Assembly: GCF_017310035.1 (NCBI RefSeq)
Contig: NZ_CP022296.1
Span: 3,658,001-3,722,000 of the forward strand
Direction of reading: 5' to 3'
From: Nocardioides sp. S5
GTDB taxonomy: Bacteria > Actinomycetota > Actinomycetes > Propionibacteriales > Nocardioidaceae
Length of the DNA stretch: 64,000 nucleotides
Shown in pieces: positions 1 through 9,126 of this stretch. How positions within the stretch are numbered: position 1 is the first letter of the stretch; each line of letters begins with the position of its first letter. The translations under genes and the position numbers were made by a program. Under the pieces are notes generated by a model, which saw only the letters and a program-made list of their open reading frames with translations, made no database searches and was not told the origin of the DNA.

Positions 1-2
1 CT

Positions 3-584
3 CGTTTACGGCGCGCTCACCAGACCAAGTTCATCGGTGGATCCGGGCTTAACGACCGCATGCTTGGGCTGAAACCCCCGCTGGAGTTCCGCCTCACGAT
101 GCAAGAGGTACCGGACGAGGATGGTGCCACCGAAGCTGAACGTACGCCTGGAGAGGATGGAACGACGAACTTGTCCCTGGTTACTACCGGTGTCCGAATG
201 TTCGCCGGCGGCAAGGAGATGGTCGACGAGAGCGAGACGGCGCTTATCTGGTTCCTCATCCAGCACGCGCGTTGGCCCTGCGAGGAGAAGATGCAGGACG
301 TCGGCGACGGCGTGTGGGAGATGGTGTTCACAATGACGCCCGACGAGAGCCACGACGCGCAGGACTTTGACATCATCGGCGGCCTAAGCGAGCTGTACAC
401 CCGGATGTTCTACTCCGGCACCACATCCCTAGAAGACGAGACGACCAAGCTCAGCATCGACGTCGAACCCGGCACCCTTCCGCGACTCGTGCCGACCGAC
501 CTCCAGTCGGACCGGCTTCCGCTCTGGCACCTCCGCATCAACCCGGCCGCTCCAGCTGCCGTCGAGGCCGCCGGAGACGGGTAG
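3..584 (+). CDS. hypothetical protein, 5' end outside window
   Basis: The frame is open from the first bases of the window to a TAG at 582-584, so the true start probably lies upstream; the first internal ATG is at 60. About 193 residues are visible. The protein is acidic and shows no signal peptide, membrane segment or motif I recognise. It is the first visible gene of the integrated element and is followed by 259 bases without a gene before the next gene on the same strand. Function unknown. Confidence 0.5.
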   Translation, partial: RLRRAHQTKFIGGSGLNDRMLGLKPPLEFRLTMQEVPDEDGATEAERTPGEDGTTNLSLVTTGVRMFAGGKEMVDESETALIWFLIQHARWPCEEKMQDVGDGVWEMVFTMTPDESHDAQDFDIIGGLSELYTRMFYSGTTSLEDETTKLSIDVEPGTLPRLVPTDLQSDRLPLWHLRINPAAPAAVEAAGDG

Positions 585-843
585 CGGTTCGGCGAGTCGT
601 GCTCACGGAACCTAAGTCGACGTGCGGACCTTCGGCCACGGAACGACGCGCCCGAACTAGAAGCTCAGCCCGAGCATGCTTTCTCCCCTTCTCGCTTCTC
701 GCTTAAGTCGCAAGGCGCCGGCTCGCAGATCCAAGGTCAAAATTTCTGGCTTGATCTGCAGATTCCTGCGGGGAACTGATTCCGTCAGACTGTGCAGGTA
801 TAGAAGCATTCGGGCGCCCGCCCAAGACCTGGAGACACGAACG

Positions 844-1905
844 ATGAGCACCACAACCCTAACCATCACGTCGGCCGAAGAGCCACGCCTGCGCCAGGTC
901 ATGAAGGACATCCAGAAGGACGTCGCCGCGTACTACGCCGAAACCGCCCGAGGCGGTGACCTCGGCGTGCACGCCCGCAACTGGCTCAGCCGGGTCCAGA
1001 ACCTCAACGACCTACTCACCGAACGGCTCGGCGACAAGGCCACCTATCTGGCGCTGTTCAAGCCCACGCCGACACCCGGAGCCGAGCTCATCAACGCGGT
1101 CAAGTACGCCCGCAACGTGGACCAACACCTGATGTTCGAGGTCTCACCGAGCGAGGACGTCCTTATCGGTGGCGCCCACGGCATGCGGACCTACGGCTGC
1201 TGGCGCCCCATCCCTGCCGCCACCCACACTGAGCTGCGTCCGGGAACGCAGGCTCTTCTGCCCGCGTACCAGGCGAACATGGAGGGCAAGGAGCTGACGG
1301 GCACGATGCTTGCCGTACTCCGTTTCTTCGCCGACATCGCGCCGCAGGTCGTGCACCGCGACCACCGCGGTGAGTGGACCGGCTTCCCACTCAAGAGCCA
1401 GCCCGCGGTCGGTGATCCCTTGCATCCCGAGGAGCCTGTCGGCGACATCGCGGCCGCGAACGTCTGGCTCAATGGGCGCCGCCCAAACGGGGACCTACGA
1501 GTCGTCATTGGCCAGTTCACAATGGAGGAGACGCCCTACCTTGTCGGGTTCACTTTCGCCGACCAACTTTCTTTCTCCCCGTTCGTCGAAACACCTGAGC
1601 AGGTCACCTACGACATGGCCACAGGGTTCGCCTACCTCCGGGGCGACGTAGCCGCCAACGTGGAGAACGTCACCGACAAGTTCCCCATGCCCCCAGACGG
1701 TGCCGTACTGCGCAGCCCCAAGGACGTGGCGACCTGGGCAACCCCACTCACCCAGACCAGCTATGGAACGGACTGGATGACCGGCTTTGACCCCGACAGT
1801 TGGCGGCACATCGTCTCTGTCGAGCACCCGGGTTGGCTCCCGGACTATGTTGCGTACGAGCAACGCCGGGCGTTCCGGCTGTACGCCCAGGTGCCGCCGC
1901 GCTAG
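844..1905 (+). CDS. hypothetical soluble protein, 353 aa
   Basis: The frame is open from 676, but the ATG at 844 is preferred because a GGAGAC ribosome-binding sequence sits about 10 bases before it, and a TATAGA hexamer at 799-804 could serve as a -10 box. The product has no membrane segment or signal peptide. It is rich in Pro and Trp towards the C-terminus, with no motif I can assign. It sits in the mobile element and converges on the broken PHP-ATPase gene. Function unknown; that it is a gene is fairly safe from length and codon use. Confidence 0.65.
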   Translation: MSTTTLTITSAEEPRLRQVMKDIQKDVAAYYAETARGGDLGVHARNWLSRVQNLNDLLTERLGDKATYLALFKPTPTPGAELINAVKYARNVDQHLMFEVSPSEDVLIGGAHGMRTYGCWRPIPAATHTELRPGTQALLPAYQANMEGKELTGTMLAVLRFFADIAPQVVHRDHRGEWTGFPLKSQPAVGDPLHPEEPVGDIAAANVWLNGRRPNGDLRVVIGQFTMEETPYLVGFTFADQLSFSPFVETPEQVTYDMATGFAYLRGDVAANVENVTDKFPMPPDGAVLRSPKDVATWATPLTQTSYGTDWMTGFDPDSWRHIVSVEHPGWLPDYVAYEQRRAFRLYAQVPPR

Positions 1906-2100
1906 CCCGTGCCCGGACCAGCAACCGCGTGGCAGCGGTTGGTTGAGGTGAGTTCAACGAGTCTGCTGTGCTGCATGAACCGGTGACTTCGGTTTGACCA
2001 ATCCGTGCAGCAGCTCCATGCATCATCTCGGTGGGGACCATCCCGGCCGCGCACACCGCTGCCCGCCGACTGTTGTGGCCATCAGGCGGGAATACAATCC

Positions 2101-2143
2101 TTGACTCATGCGAACGCCTCATGCATAGCGTTCGCATACGAAC
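2101..2143. repeat. palindromic sequence between convergent genes
   Basis: Bases 2108-2117 (ATGCGAACGC) are the exact reverse complement of 2128-2137, with a 10-base spacer. A further half-site gives GTTCG-CATA-CGAAC at 2130-2143. A TTGACT hexamer lies just before, at 2101-2106. This could be a terminator shared by the convergent genes ending at 1905 and 2187, but no T-run follows, so an operator is equally possible. Confidence 0.4.
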
Positions 2144-2186
2144 AGAACCGATCCGTGTCGTCCGGCTTCGGGCACGCCCTCGCCGA

Positions 2187-3243
2187 TCACGCCAAGCGGA
2201 TCCGCAGTCGACGGGCCCGTTCCTCGAACGCGTGCTGGCCACCTTCGAGGATCTCGCAAACTTCGTTCCGAACTGTCGGATTCTCGAGTCCGCCAGTGGT
2301 GTAGGTAATCTCCGGTAGCGCTCCGGGTCTGTGGGCGCTGGCGTCGGCAACAATCACCTGATCGGCATCCGTGTTGACCACTAGGTTCGCGTTGTGGGTC
2401 ACGATGATGATCTGCCGACGACGTCTGGTCTCAACAAACCGTCCGACGAGCTCGTCGAAGATCGACTTCGGATCCAAGTTCTCTTCGGGCTGGTCGACGA
2501 TCAGGGGACGGTCGTCCGCCTGGTCGACAGCAAGGTAGAGCAGCAGTAAGACGATGCCTCGCGTGCCCGGTGATAGCTGCTCGATCTCCACGCCGTCGTA
2601 CTGAACGCCGTACTTGATCGAGATGTGCGCGGTGTCGTTGAGCCACGACGCAATCCCGTCCGCCCACTTACGGAAGGCCTGCTTGTCCGCTCGCGGTGCC
2701 TTGGCTTGCTGGATGAAGTGCTGGTCGTGCTCGTCCCTGAAACGCGCCATCGCCTCGGCTACCTCGGCACTGGCGCCAGACTCCCATGCAGGCAACAGCT
2801 TCTCACGCACCTCGTTGAGCAGCTCACCGTGACCGCGGAACTCGCCCGTGCGCAGGTCTAGCAAGGCTTCGCCCTGTTTCGCCCAGGCCTCGATGTCGAC
2901 CACTCGCTTGACGCTGAACGTGAGCTTGCCGAGCGTCCCCGACTCTTCACCGAGCATCTGCCTGAGAGGCGAATACATCGCCTCAAGCTGCTCCTGTTCC
3001 TGGGAAAAGCCGTCGAAGAGTGACGCGTAGGCGTGCTTGCGCTTGAGCATCAGTGCCTTCACCCGATCGGAAGCGCCTTCCGCCTGCTTGATACTCGCGT
3101 TGAGGGAGACGAGGGCCGCCTCCGTCTTGGCGATCTTGTCGTTGAGCGTTTGCAGCTGTCTCTGCTTGTTGGCGTCCAGCCCGATCAGCTCACTGAGTCG
3201 CCACGCCTCGGCGCGGAGAACATTCAGGGTCCCGGTCGCTAGC
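2187..3243 (-). pseudogene. PHP/SMC-like ATPase (TrlF-like), C-terminal fragment
   Basis: This is the C-terminal third of a large ATPase whose 5' parts lie at 4334-6227, beyond an IS481 insertion. It has a long coiled coil, then an ABC/SMC-type signature region (QLSPGTRGIVLLLLYLA), a Walker B with D-loop (LIVDQPEENLDPKS) and an H-loop (VTHNANLV) near the end. Deleting the IS and one copy of its 6-base target duplication restores an uninterrupted frame (ELATGTLNV) with the middle fragment. Such PHP-plus-ATPase proteins are found on islands and are suspected of acting in defence; that role is inference. Confidence 0.85.
3238..3243. repeat. target-site duplication of IS481 element (left copy)
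   Basis: GCTAGC, repeated at 4334-4339. It fits the NCTAGN target known for IS481. Its CTA (3239-3241) is read on the minus strand as the TAG stop of the transposase. Confidence 0.9.
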
Positions 3244-4240
3244 TGTAGTTCCCCAGCAGGTTGTGAATGCGTTGTGCGGGGGTGAGGCCGTCGATGCCGG
3301 TGTGGGGACGGTGATGATTGTAGTGATGGATCCAGTCGGCGTAGGTCGCTGCGCGCGCGGTGTCTGAGGTGTAGGCCTGGGCGTAGGCCCACTCGGCGGC
3401 CAGGGTGCGGTTGAACCGTTCGACTTTGCCGTTGGTCTGGGGCCGGTAAGGCCTGGTGCGGCGGTGCTTCACTCCGTCGCCGAGGGCGGCTTTGAAGGCG
3501 TGTGAGCGGTAGCAGGCGCCGTTGTCGGTCATGACCACGGTGACCTCGAACCCTGCCTCGGCGAAGAAGGCTCGAGCGCGTTCCCAAAATCCTGCGGCGG
3601 TCTCCTTTCGCTCGTCGGCCAGCTGTTCGGAGTAGGCGAGGCGGGAGTAGGAATCGACGGCGTGATGCAGGAACGTGTAGCCGCGCGAGCTTGGCGCGCC
3701 GGCTCGGGCGGCTTGCTTGCGCGCCAACGCCGCTTGACGTGCCTGAGGCGAGCCGAGACCGAAAGCGCGCCAACCACCACCGTCGGGGATCCGGCCGAGC
3801 TTCTTGATGTCGACGTGCACCAGCTCACCCGGCGCGGACGCTTCGTAGCGGACCGTCTCGGGCTGGCGGACCGGCAGGCCGGTGGCCCGATCGACGTGCG
3901 CCAGCAGCGGCATCCGGTATCGGGCCAGGACCCGCCCGACCGTGGAACGCGGAACCTTCAACCGGTAGCTGATCCGGTGCGGTCCCCACTGCCGGCAGAA
4001 CCGCAGCTTGATGATCCGCCGCTCCAGATGTGCGGAGCATCTCGTGGGCGAGTAGTGCGGCCGCGACGACCTGTCCATCATCGGTTCGCCAGCGCGGTAG
4101 CGGTGGGCCCACTTCGAAGCCGTCGCCGACGAGACCTGGAACCGTTCAGCAGCCCGAGCGACCGGCCACCTGTCGTGGACGATCAGGCGGGCAAGACGTT
4201 CACGACCGACAGGAGTCAGCGGGGCATTAGCGTGAGTCAC
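3239..4240 (-). CDS. IS481-family transposase
   Basis: 333 residues: N-terminal helix-turn-helix region (residues about 1-60), then a DDE integrase core with Asp in VHVDIKKLG, Asp in MTDNGACYRS and Glu in GKVERFNRTL, all present. Length is normal for the family and there is no frameshift, so the enzyme is probably active. The stop codon is not encoded by the element: TAG is formed by the duplicated target bases 3239-3241, and the last Ser codon spans the junction. Confidence 0.95.
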   Translation of the reverse strand: MTHANAPLTPVGRERLARLIVHDRWPVARAAERFQVSSATASKWAHRYRAGEPMMDRSSRPHYSPTRCSAHLERRIIKLRFCRQWGPHRISYRLKVPRSTVGRVLARYRMPLLAHVDRATGLPVRQPETVRYEASAPGELVHVDIKKLGRIPDGGGWRAFGLGSPQARQAALARKQAARAGAPSSRGYTFLHHAVDSYSRLAYSEQLADERKETAAGFWERARAFFAEAGFEVTVVMTDNGACYRSHAFKAALGDGVKHRRTRPYRPQTNGKVERFNRTLAAEWAYAQAYTSDTARAATYADWIHHYNHHRPHTGIDGLTPAQRIHNLLGNYS

Positions 4241-4333
4241 GAGGACCTCCGGGTGAAGGTTGGTGTGGTAACCCCTTTGATACCGGAGGTCCTCACCTCA
4301 CGTCACACGTTCACAACCTGCTGGGGAACTACA
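3244..4333 (-). mobile_element. IS481-family insertion sequence, complete, 1090 bp
   Basis: Perfect 24-base terminal inverted repeats (3244-3267 and 4310-4333; outer bases TGTAGTTCCCC) bound one transposase gene. GCTAGC is duplicated at 3238-3243 and 4334-4339, matching the CTAG-centred target of this family. The exact ends and flanking duplication point to recent, unaltered insertion. It interrupts the TrlF-like ATPase gene. Confidence 0.95.
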
Positions 4334-4339
4334 GCTAGC
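4334..4339. repeat. target-site duplication of IS481 element (right copy)
   Basis: GCTAGC, identical to 3238-3243. Confidence 0.9.
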
Positions 4340-5720
4340 TCGACATCGTCGGCGACATACGGTGGCAGTTCGTGGGCTGGTTTGGTGGGCTTGGGAACCC
4401 CGGGGCCGACCAGTTCACCGGTTGCCTTATGTACCGCAGTCAGGCGCTGCTCAACGATCGACGCAGGATCGCCGGTGAAGCGAAGGTCGAAGTTCTGCCA
4501 TTCGGTTGTGGTAAGACCCGCACTTGCATAGTCACGTTCCAGCTCTACGCGGATCGCGGGTAGCCGCCGATCGGTGACATCCTTGATGGCGTCAGCCAGG
4601 TCCGAGAGCGACTTATCGCGTCGCTTGAGGGCATCGACCTCTGCCTGTTTTGCCACGACTGCGCCGTTAACGGCTTCGAGGCGCTGGGCTCGGGCCTCGC
4701 CACCGACGACGACCAAACCCCCACGTGCCCGCTTGTCCTCCGCTAGCAAGGCAGTGAGTCGCACCTGCTCCTTCTTGAGACCTGGCAGTTCGTCACCCGC
4801 GACGCGTTCGGTCTCGATCTGCTCTGCGAGGTCCTCCATCTCGTTCTGGGCGAACCGCCGAAGGTCGCGTCCGTGACTCGCCCGCAGATCGAGAAGCTCG
4901 CGGAAGCTCGATGCCCCGAGCCGGTCCTCGTAGAGATGCGCCTCGAAGATGACCCGCTCGATTTCGGCCAGCAGCTCATCGGTGATTCCTTCGGACGAGC
5001 AGAGGCGTTCAACGAACTGCTGCGATAGATACTGGACACGCGGCACGTCGTGATCGAAGGAGAAGTTGGGCGGAAGCTCGGTGTCAGAGGTCTCGCCGTC
5101 AGCCCACGTCAGCTCGACCTTGCTCCCGGCGAGATGACTTCGAGCACGCTGCAAGAAAGTCTGGTCGGACTCGTTGGTGCTCGCGGCTCCGGCGCCGGCA
5201 GCGATGAGATCTGCCAGCGCGGTCTTGCCGGATCCCCTGGCCCCGATGATCGCGACCAGTCCGGGAGCAAGCTCAATTTCAGGCGTCGCCATCCAGTCCG
5301 CATCGGACACGATGATGCGTTCGATGACCCGGTAGTCGAGTGCGCCCTTCTGTGGCTGCTCACCAACGATCGCCCGCTCCTTCGGTTCGAGGCAGGCTTG
5401 TCGAAGGCTCTCGAAAGTCGCGTCCCCCTTGATCCACGTGTAGCGATCACCATCCGGTTTCCCCACGCGGTCGAGCTTGTGGGCGTCGCTGCCATGCAGG
5501 CACACCTTGCGCCCGTCATACTTCTTGGTGAGCTTGTCGATACTCAACGCACCCTCGCCCAACCAGAAGGTGCGCTGCGCTGGCGAACTCGCGAAGATCA
5601 CGCGAGCCAGACGCTCGATCTCAACACGAACGGCTTCGAGCGAGCCGCCGTCATCACGAACACCGGAGGTGCCATCGGTACTACCGGCTGCCACCCCGAT
5701 GATGATGTTCTGTTGTGCCA
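4334..5720 (-). pseudogene. PHP/SMC-like ATPase (TrlF-like), middle fragment
   Basis: Middle part of the broken gene. It holds the end of the PHP-like region (VCLHGSDAHKLDRVG, a metal-site-like HGSDAH), then the N-terminal half of the ATPase with Walker A (IIGARGSGKTALADLI) and a following coiled coil. The fragment opens in a different frame from the 5' part: upstream family-like sequence continues only if one base is restored near 5719-5735, where the 5' frame reads ...LKQSLGESAW and this frame resumes as LAQQNIIIGVAAG. The frame is then cut by the IS481 element. Confidence 0.85.
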
Positions 5721-6227
5721 AGCGCTCTCGCCCAGCGACTGCTTGAGGTTGTCAAGCGATACTTTGAAGAGGTTGGTACCGGCCGCCCGTGCGGCACCAT
5801 CATCCTTGATCGACGAGTCGTGAGCTTTGCCAAGGCGGATCAAGTCGGCCGGGTCACATACGTACGACTCTCGTCCCGCCGAAAACTTGAGCGTCCGCAG
5901 GAATCGTCGTGCCTCTTCGACGTGATTGGGGTCCTCTGGTGAAACGAGCAGGTGGATATTGACGGGGTGGTCGTTCTTCGTGGCAGTCGGTAGACGCAGC
6001 TCGATGTTCGGGAAGACAAGGCCCACATCGGGAAGACGGCCCGCCGTCTGGAACTCGCGCACTTTCTCGTACTCGTCAATACTGCAATAGTCCGTAACGC
6101 CGAGGGCCTCGATCTTCGGCTCTTCCTGTTCTATGCGTGTGAGGTAGGCGTCCCAAGCATCCTGCCCGAACTGGTTGTTCATGGCGGTACCTGGCGTGTG
6201 GATGTGCGGGTCCCATCGACGCCACAC
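5716..6227 (-). pseudogene. PHP/SMC-like ATPase (TrlF-like), N-terminal fragment
   Basis: Begins with VWRRWDPHIHTPG, the HxH motif that opens PHP-type phosphoesterase domains, and continues through IEALGVTDYCSIDEY and VFPNIELRLP, typical of the same fold. GTG at 6227 is chosen as start because rebuilding the sequence without the IS3 element gives a purine-rich stretch (GGTGGGGG) just before it and an in-frame stop shortly upstream. The frame is lost near 5720. The IS3 insertion lies directly 5' of the start codon, so translation initiation is also damaged. Confidence 0.8.
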
Positions 6228-6262
6228 GGGCCCTGCCCCCGGATCTTGGACACAGGGTGTGA

Positions 6263-6554
6263 TTACGCAGCGGGTTGCAGCGTAGCGGCGTAGTTGGACT
6301 CGTAGGTGGACGGGGACAGGTAGCGGCACCAGGAATGGCGTCGGCGGGTGTTGTAGCGCACGAGCCACTTGAAGACCTGCCGGCGACACGTCGCCTCGTC
6401 GCTCCAGCAGGCGGCGTCTTGGAGGATCTCGCGCTTCATCGTGGCGTTGAACGACTCCGCCAACGCGTTGTCGGCCGAGGAGCCGACCGCACCCATCGAC
6501 TGGGTGACGCCGAGCCTCTTGCAGAGCTTGGCGTAGTCCTTCGAGCAGTAGACC
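6263..6554 (-). pseudogene. IS3 transposase OrfB, C-terminal part
   Basis: Encodes the end of a DDE transposase, starting at VYCSKDYAKLCKRLGVTQS and holding the catalytic Glu in NALAESFNATMKREIL and the closing region YNTRRRHSWCRYLSPSTYE. It is separated from its N-terminal part (8051-8659) by the IS30 element. Removing 1500 bases restores the frame exactly as HSDHGS-VYCSKDY. Confidence 0.9.
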
Positions 6555-8050
6555 TTGGGTTCAACCAGTCGATGCAACACTGGGTTGTTGAAGCGAGCGT
6601 AGTTGCTCATCGAACACCTCGGCAGGTGTCTTCCACCCAAGGATCTTGCGGGGCCGGTTGTTGAGCGCGTGAGCGACGGCCTCGAGGTCCTCGGCGGACC
6701 AACGCGACAGGTCCGTGCCTTTGGGGAAGTACTGGCGCAGCAGGCCGTTGGTGTTCTCGTTGCTCGGCCGCTGCCACGGCGAGTGGGGGTCGGCGAAGAA
6801 CACCTTCGTGCCGGTCTCCAACGCGAACTGCGCGTGACCCGAGAGCTCCTTGCCGCGATCCCAGGTCAGGGTCTTGCGCAGCTGCTCGGGCAGCTTGGTG
6901 ATCGACGCACTCAGCGCCGCGTTCATCGCGACGGCCCCGTAGCCGCCGAGCGATGGACCGTTCTTCACGTAGGGCTTCTCGCCCCAGCCCTCCATGCGTG
7001 GCAGGTGGACCAGGATCGTTGAGCGGCTGCTGCGCTCAACGATCGTCCCGATCGCCGACCGGCCAGTGCCGATGATCAGGTCGCCCTCCCAGTGACCCGG
7101 GACGGCGCGGTCTTCGGCTTCAGCGGGGCGCTCGCTGAGAACCACATCGGCCGTGACATGCCCACCGGGCTTGTTCTGCGATCGGGCCCTCGGCTGCCGT
7201 AGCGCACGTCCGGTGCGCAGACACGTGACCAGCTCGCGCTTGAGCGCACCACGCCCCTCAATGAACAGCGACTGGTAGATCGCCTCGTGGCTGATGCGCA
7301 TGGACTCATCATCGGGGAAGTCGACCTTCAACCGCTGTGCGATCTGCTCCGGGCTCCAGGCCAGCGACCAACGCCGGTCGGCACGGTGCGGCTTGTTCAG
7401 CCCCTTCCAGGGGGCCGGTGTGGGGCCAGTGACGATCGTGCCGTCGGGCCGGCGAACGTTGCCGGCGAGCCGATCTTGGACGTACTCCCGCAGTTTCGGG
7501 TTCTCGAGCAGCTTCGCGGTCTTGGGGCGCTTGGCCGCCTGCTGTGCCTTCCACTGCGCCACGGTGGCCCGGTACTCCTGCTTCCCCCCACGAGTCGCAG
7601 CGTTGCGGCGCAACTCGCGTGAGACCGTTCCGGGATCACGCCCGATCGCGCGGGCGATCTCGCGAACGCCCTTGTCCTGGGCGTGCAGGATGGCGATCTC
7701 CTCACGTTCCTCGAAGCTCAGATAGCGGCCGGTGGGCTCGGCCAGCGAAATGGGCGGCATGCCGCCAGCGTGGCGAAACCAGCGGGTCCCAACCGGCACT
7801 GACACACCGACCGCCAGCGCCGCTTCTGCCGACGTGATGCCCGTGGCGATCAGCCGCCAGAACTGCCGTTGCACCGCTCGGGACGGGTCAGGACGCCCGG
7901 GCGAGCGCATCGCTGGCCGCAACGCCCGGTCAGCACGCCACTGCCGGCGAAGCTCCTCTGGCGCGTCGCTGGTCTTCTTGCTCCAGTCCGCTGTCGCCAT
8001 GCTCGAACACCTCCGAACTCAAGGTGTTGCGACGACCGGTTGATTTCGCC
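6555..8050 (-). mobile_element. IS30-family insertion sequence, complete, about 1496 bp
   Basis: Imperfect inverted ends (left TCAACCAGTCGATGCAACAC at 6561-6580; right end carries TCAACCGGTCGTCGCAACAC on the other strand) surround one long transposase gene. GACC occurs at 6551-6554 and 8051-8054 and only one copy is needed to rebuild the IS3 orfB; the exact duplication could be 3 or 4 bases. The element is nested inside IS3. Confidence 0.9.
6561..8000 (-). CDS. IS30-family transposase
   Basis: 479 residues. An N-terminal extension is followed by the IS30 helix-turn-helix (RYLSFEEREEIAILHAQ, then EIARAIGRDPGTVSRELRRN, around residues 90-135) and a DDE core: Asp in HWEGDLIIG, Asp in LTWDRGKEL and Glu in PSNENTNGLLRQYFPKGTD. 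All catalytic residues are present, so it is probably active. It is somewhat longer than the 330-400 residues common in the family, because of the N-terminal region with its own helix-turn-helix-like stretch (SAEAALAVGVSVPVGTRWF). Confidence 0.95.
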   Translation of the reverse strand: MATADWSKKTSDAPEELRRQWRADRALRPAMRSPGRPDPSRAVQRQFWRLIATGITSAEAALAVGVSVPVGTRWFRHAGGMPPISLAEPTGRYLSFEEREEIAILHAQDKGVREIARAIGRDPGTVSRELRRNAATRGGKQEYRATVAQWKAQQAAKRPKTAKLLENPKLREYVQDRLAGNVRRPDGTIVTGPTPAPWKGLNKPHRADRRWSLAWSPEQIAQRLKVDFPDDESMRISHEAIYQSLFIEGRGALKRELVTCLRTGRALRQPRARSQNKPGGHVTADVVLSERPAEAEDRAVPGHWEGDLIIGTGRSAIGTIVERSSRSTILVHLPRMEGWGEKPYVKNGPSLGGYGAVAMNAALSASITKLPEQLRKTLTWDRGKELSGHAQFALETGTKVFFADPHSPWQRPSNENTNGLLRQYFPKGTDLSRWSAEDLEAVAHALNNRPRKILGWKTPAEVFDEQLRSLQQPSVASTG

Positions 8051-8659
8051 GACCGACCCGTGGTCGCTGTGGAAGATCGCGCCCTTGAGGGTGCCGCGGG
8101 TTCCGGCAGCAGCCTTCAAGGCGTCCTCGACGAGCTCGGTGCGCATGTGGTCGGCGACGGCCCAGCCGGCGAGGCGACGTGAGTAGCAGTCGATGACGGT
8201 CGCCAGGTACAGGTTCGTCCCGTCGGCCAACGGCAGGTAGGTGATGTCCCCGACGTAGCGTTCGTTCGGGGCTTCGGCGGTGAAGTCCCGGTTGAGCAGG
8301 TCGGGGTACTTCTGCCCCGATGGCTCGGGGATCGTGGTCCGCACTCGACGCTTCTTCACATAGCCACGGATGCCCTCAAGGCGCATCACCCGGGCGACGC
8401 GCTTGTGGTTCACGCGGTCGCCGGCAGGTGCGCCGTCGTTGAGCTCAGCGGTGATCCGTGGCGCACCCTGGGTGCTGTCCTCGGCATGCACCGCTCTGAT
8501 CCGTTCCGCGAGCTCGGCATCGGCTCGGGTGCGCTCCTCGCGTGCTGGGGCCGCCTTGAGCCAGGCGTAGTAGGACGAGCGCTCGATCTCGACGAGCTCG
8601 CACAGTCGCTTCACCTCGAAGGTGGTGGAGTTGTCGGCGACGAACTGGAAGCGACTCAC
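8051..8659 (-). pseudogene. IS3 transposase OrfB, N-terminal part
   Basis: Starts with GTG at 8659, overlapping the OrfA stop as GTGA. Family IS3 transposases are often made as an OrfAB fusion by -1 frameshifting; here simple coupling is also possible. It contains the HTH_21-like region and the first catalytic Asp (YVGDITYLP), and reaches the second Asp in FHSDHGS before IS30 interrupts it. Confidence 0.9.
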
Positions 8660-9024
8660 CAGCGCGTCTCCCCGGCGAAATATTTGGCCGCCCGTTGGAG
8701 GATCTCGCGCTCGGTGGTGAGCTTGGTTGTCTCGACCTCGAGCTCGTTCACCCGGGCCTGAAGCCGGGCGATCTTCTGTTCCGGTGTCTCCTCGGGCGCC
8801 GCCGACGGGCTCCTGGACGAGCTCTTGGACTGCAGTGGGCTGGAGGTCAGCGTCCCGTCAGCGGCGGTCTTCTTGCCGGTCCCGTAGGCCTCGAGCCAGT
8901 GCCGCAGCGTGCCGCGCACGATGCCGAGGTCATCGGTGATGCCGCGGACCGTGGCGCCCGGGGTGGACTCGTACAAGTCGACGGCCTGACGACGGAACTC
9001 CTCGGAGTAGTTCTTCCTGGCCAT
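8656..9024 (-). CDS. IS3-family transposase OrfA
   Basis: 122 residues from the ATG at 9024. The N-terminal helix-turn-helix begins ARKNYSEEFRRQAVDLYES, with recognition region GITDDLGIVRGTLRHWLEAYG. A Ser-rich linker is followed by a leucine-zipper-like coiled coil (KIARLQARVNELEVETTKL). Intact, but without a whole OrfB the element cannot move by itself. Confidence 0.9.
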   Translation of the reverse strand: MARKNYSEEFRRQAVDLYESTPGATVRGITDDLGIVRGTLRHWLEAYGTGKKTAADGTLTSSPLQSKSSSRSPSAAPEETPEQKIARLQARVNELEVETTKLTTEREILQRAAKYFAGETRW

Positions 9025-9126
9025 GATTCTCGGATCATCTCGCTTCCCCAGCACCAGATGCTGGATTCAGCGTGTCCAAGAACCGGGGTCAGGCCCCCAC
9101 CGCGCCTCGTGGATCCGCTTGCGACT

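Larger units (their letters stand above)
6234..9091 (-). mobile_element. IS3-family insertion sequence interrupted by an IS30 element
   Basis: Imperfect ends: TGCCCCCGGATCTTGGACAC starting at 6234 matches the reverse complement of the right end at 9072-9091 (TGACCCCGGTTCTTGGACAC) at 18 of 20 bases. GGCCC flanks both ends (6229-6233 and 9092-9096) as a 5-base duplication. Without the nested 1496-base IS30 and its 4-base duplication the element is about 1358 bp, normal for IS3. It carries orfA and a split orfB. It sits in the ribosome-binding region of the TrlF-like gene. Confidence 0.9.

Noticed and set aside
2005..2318. Short plus-strand frames after 1905
   Set aside because: No ribosome-binding site, composition unlike a protein, and they run into the antisense of the broken ATPase gene.
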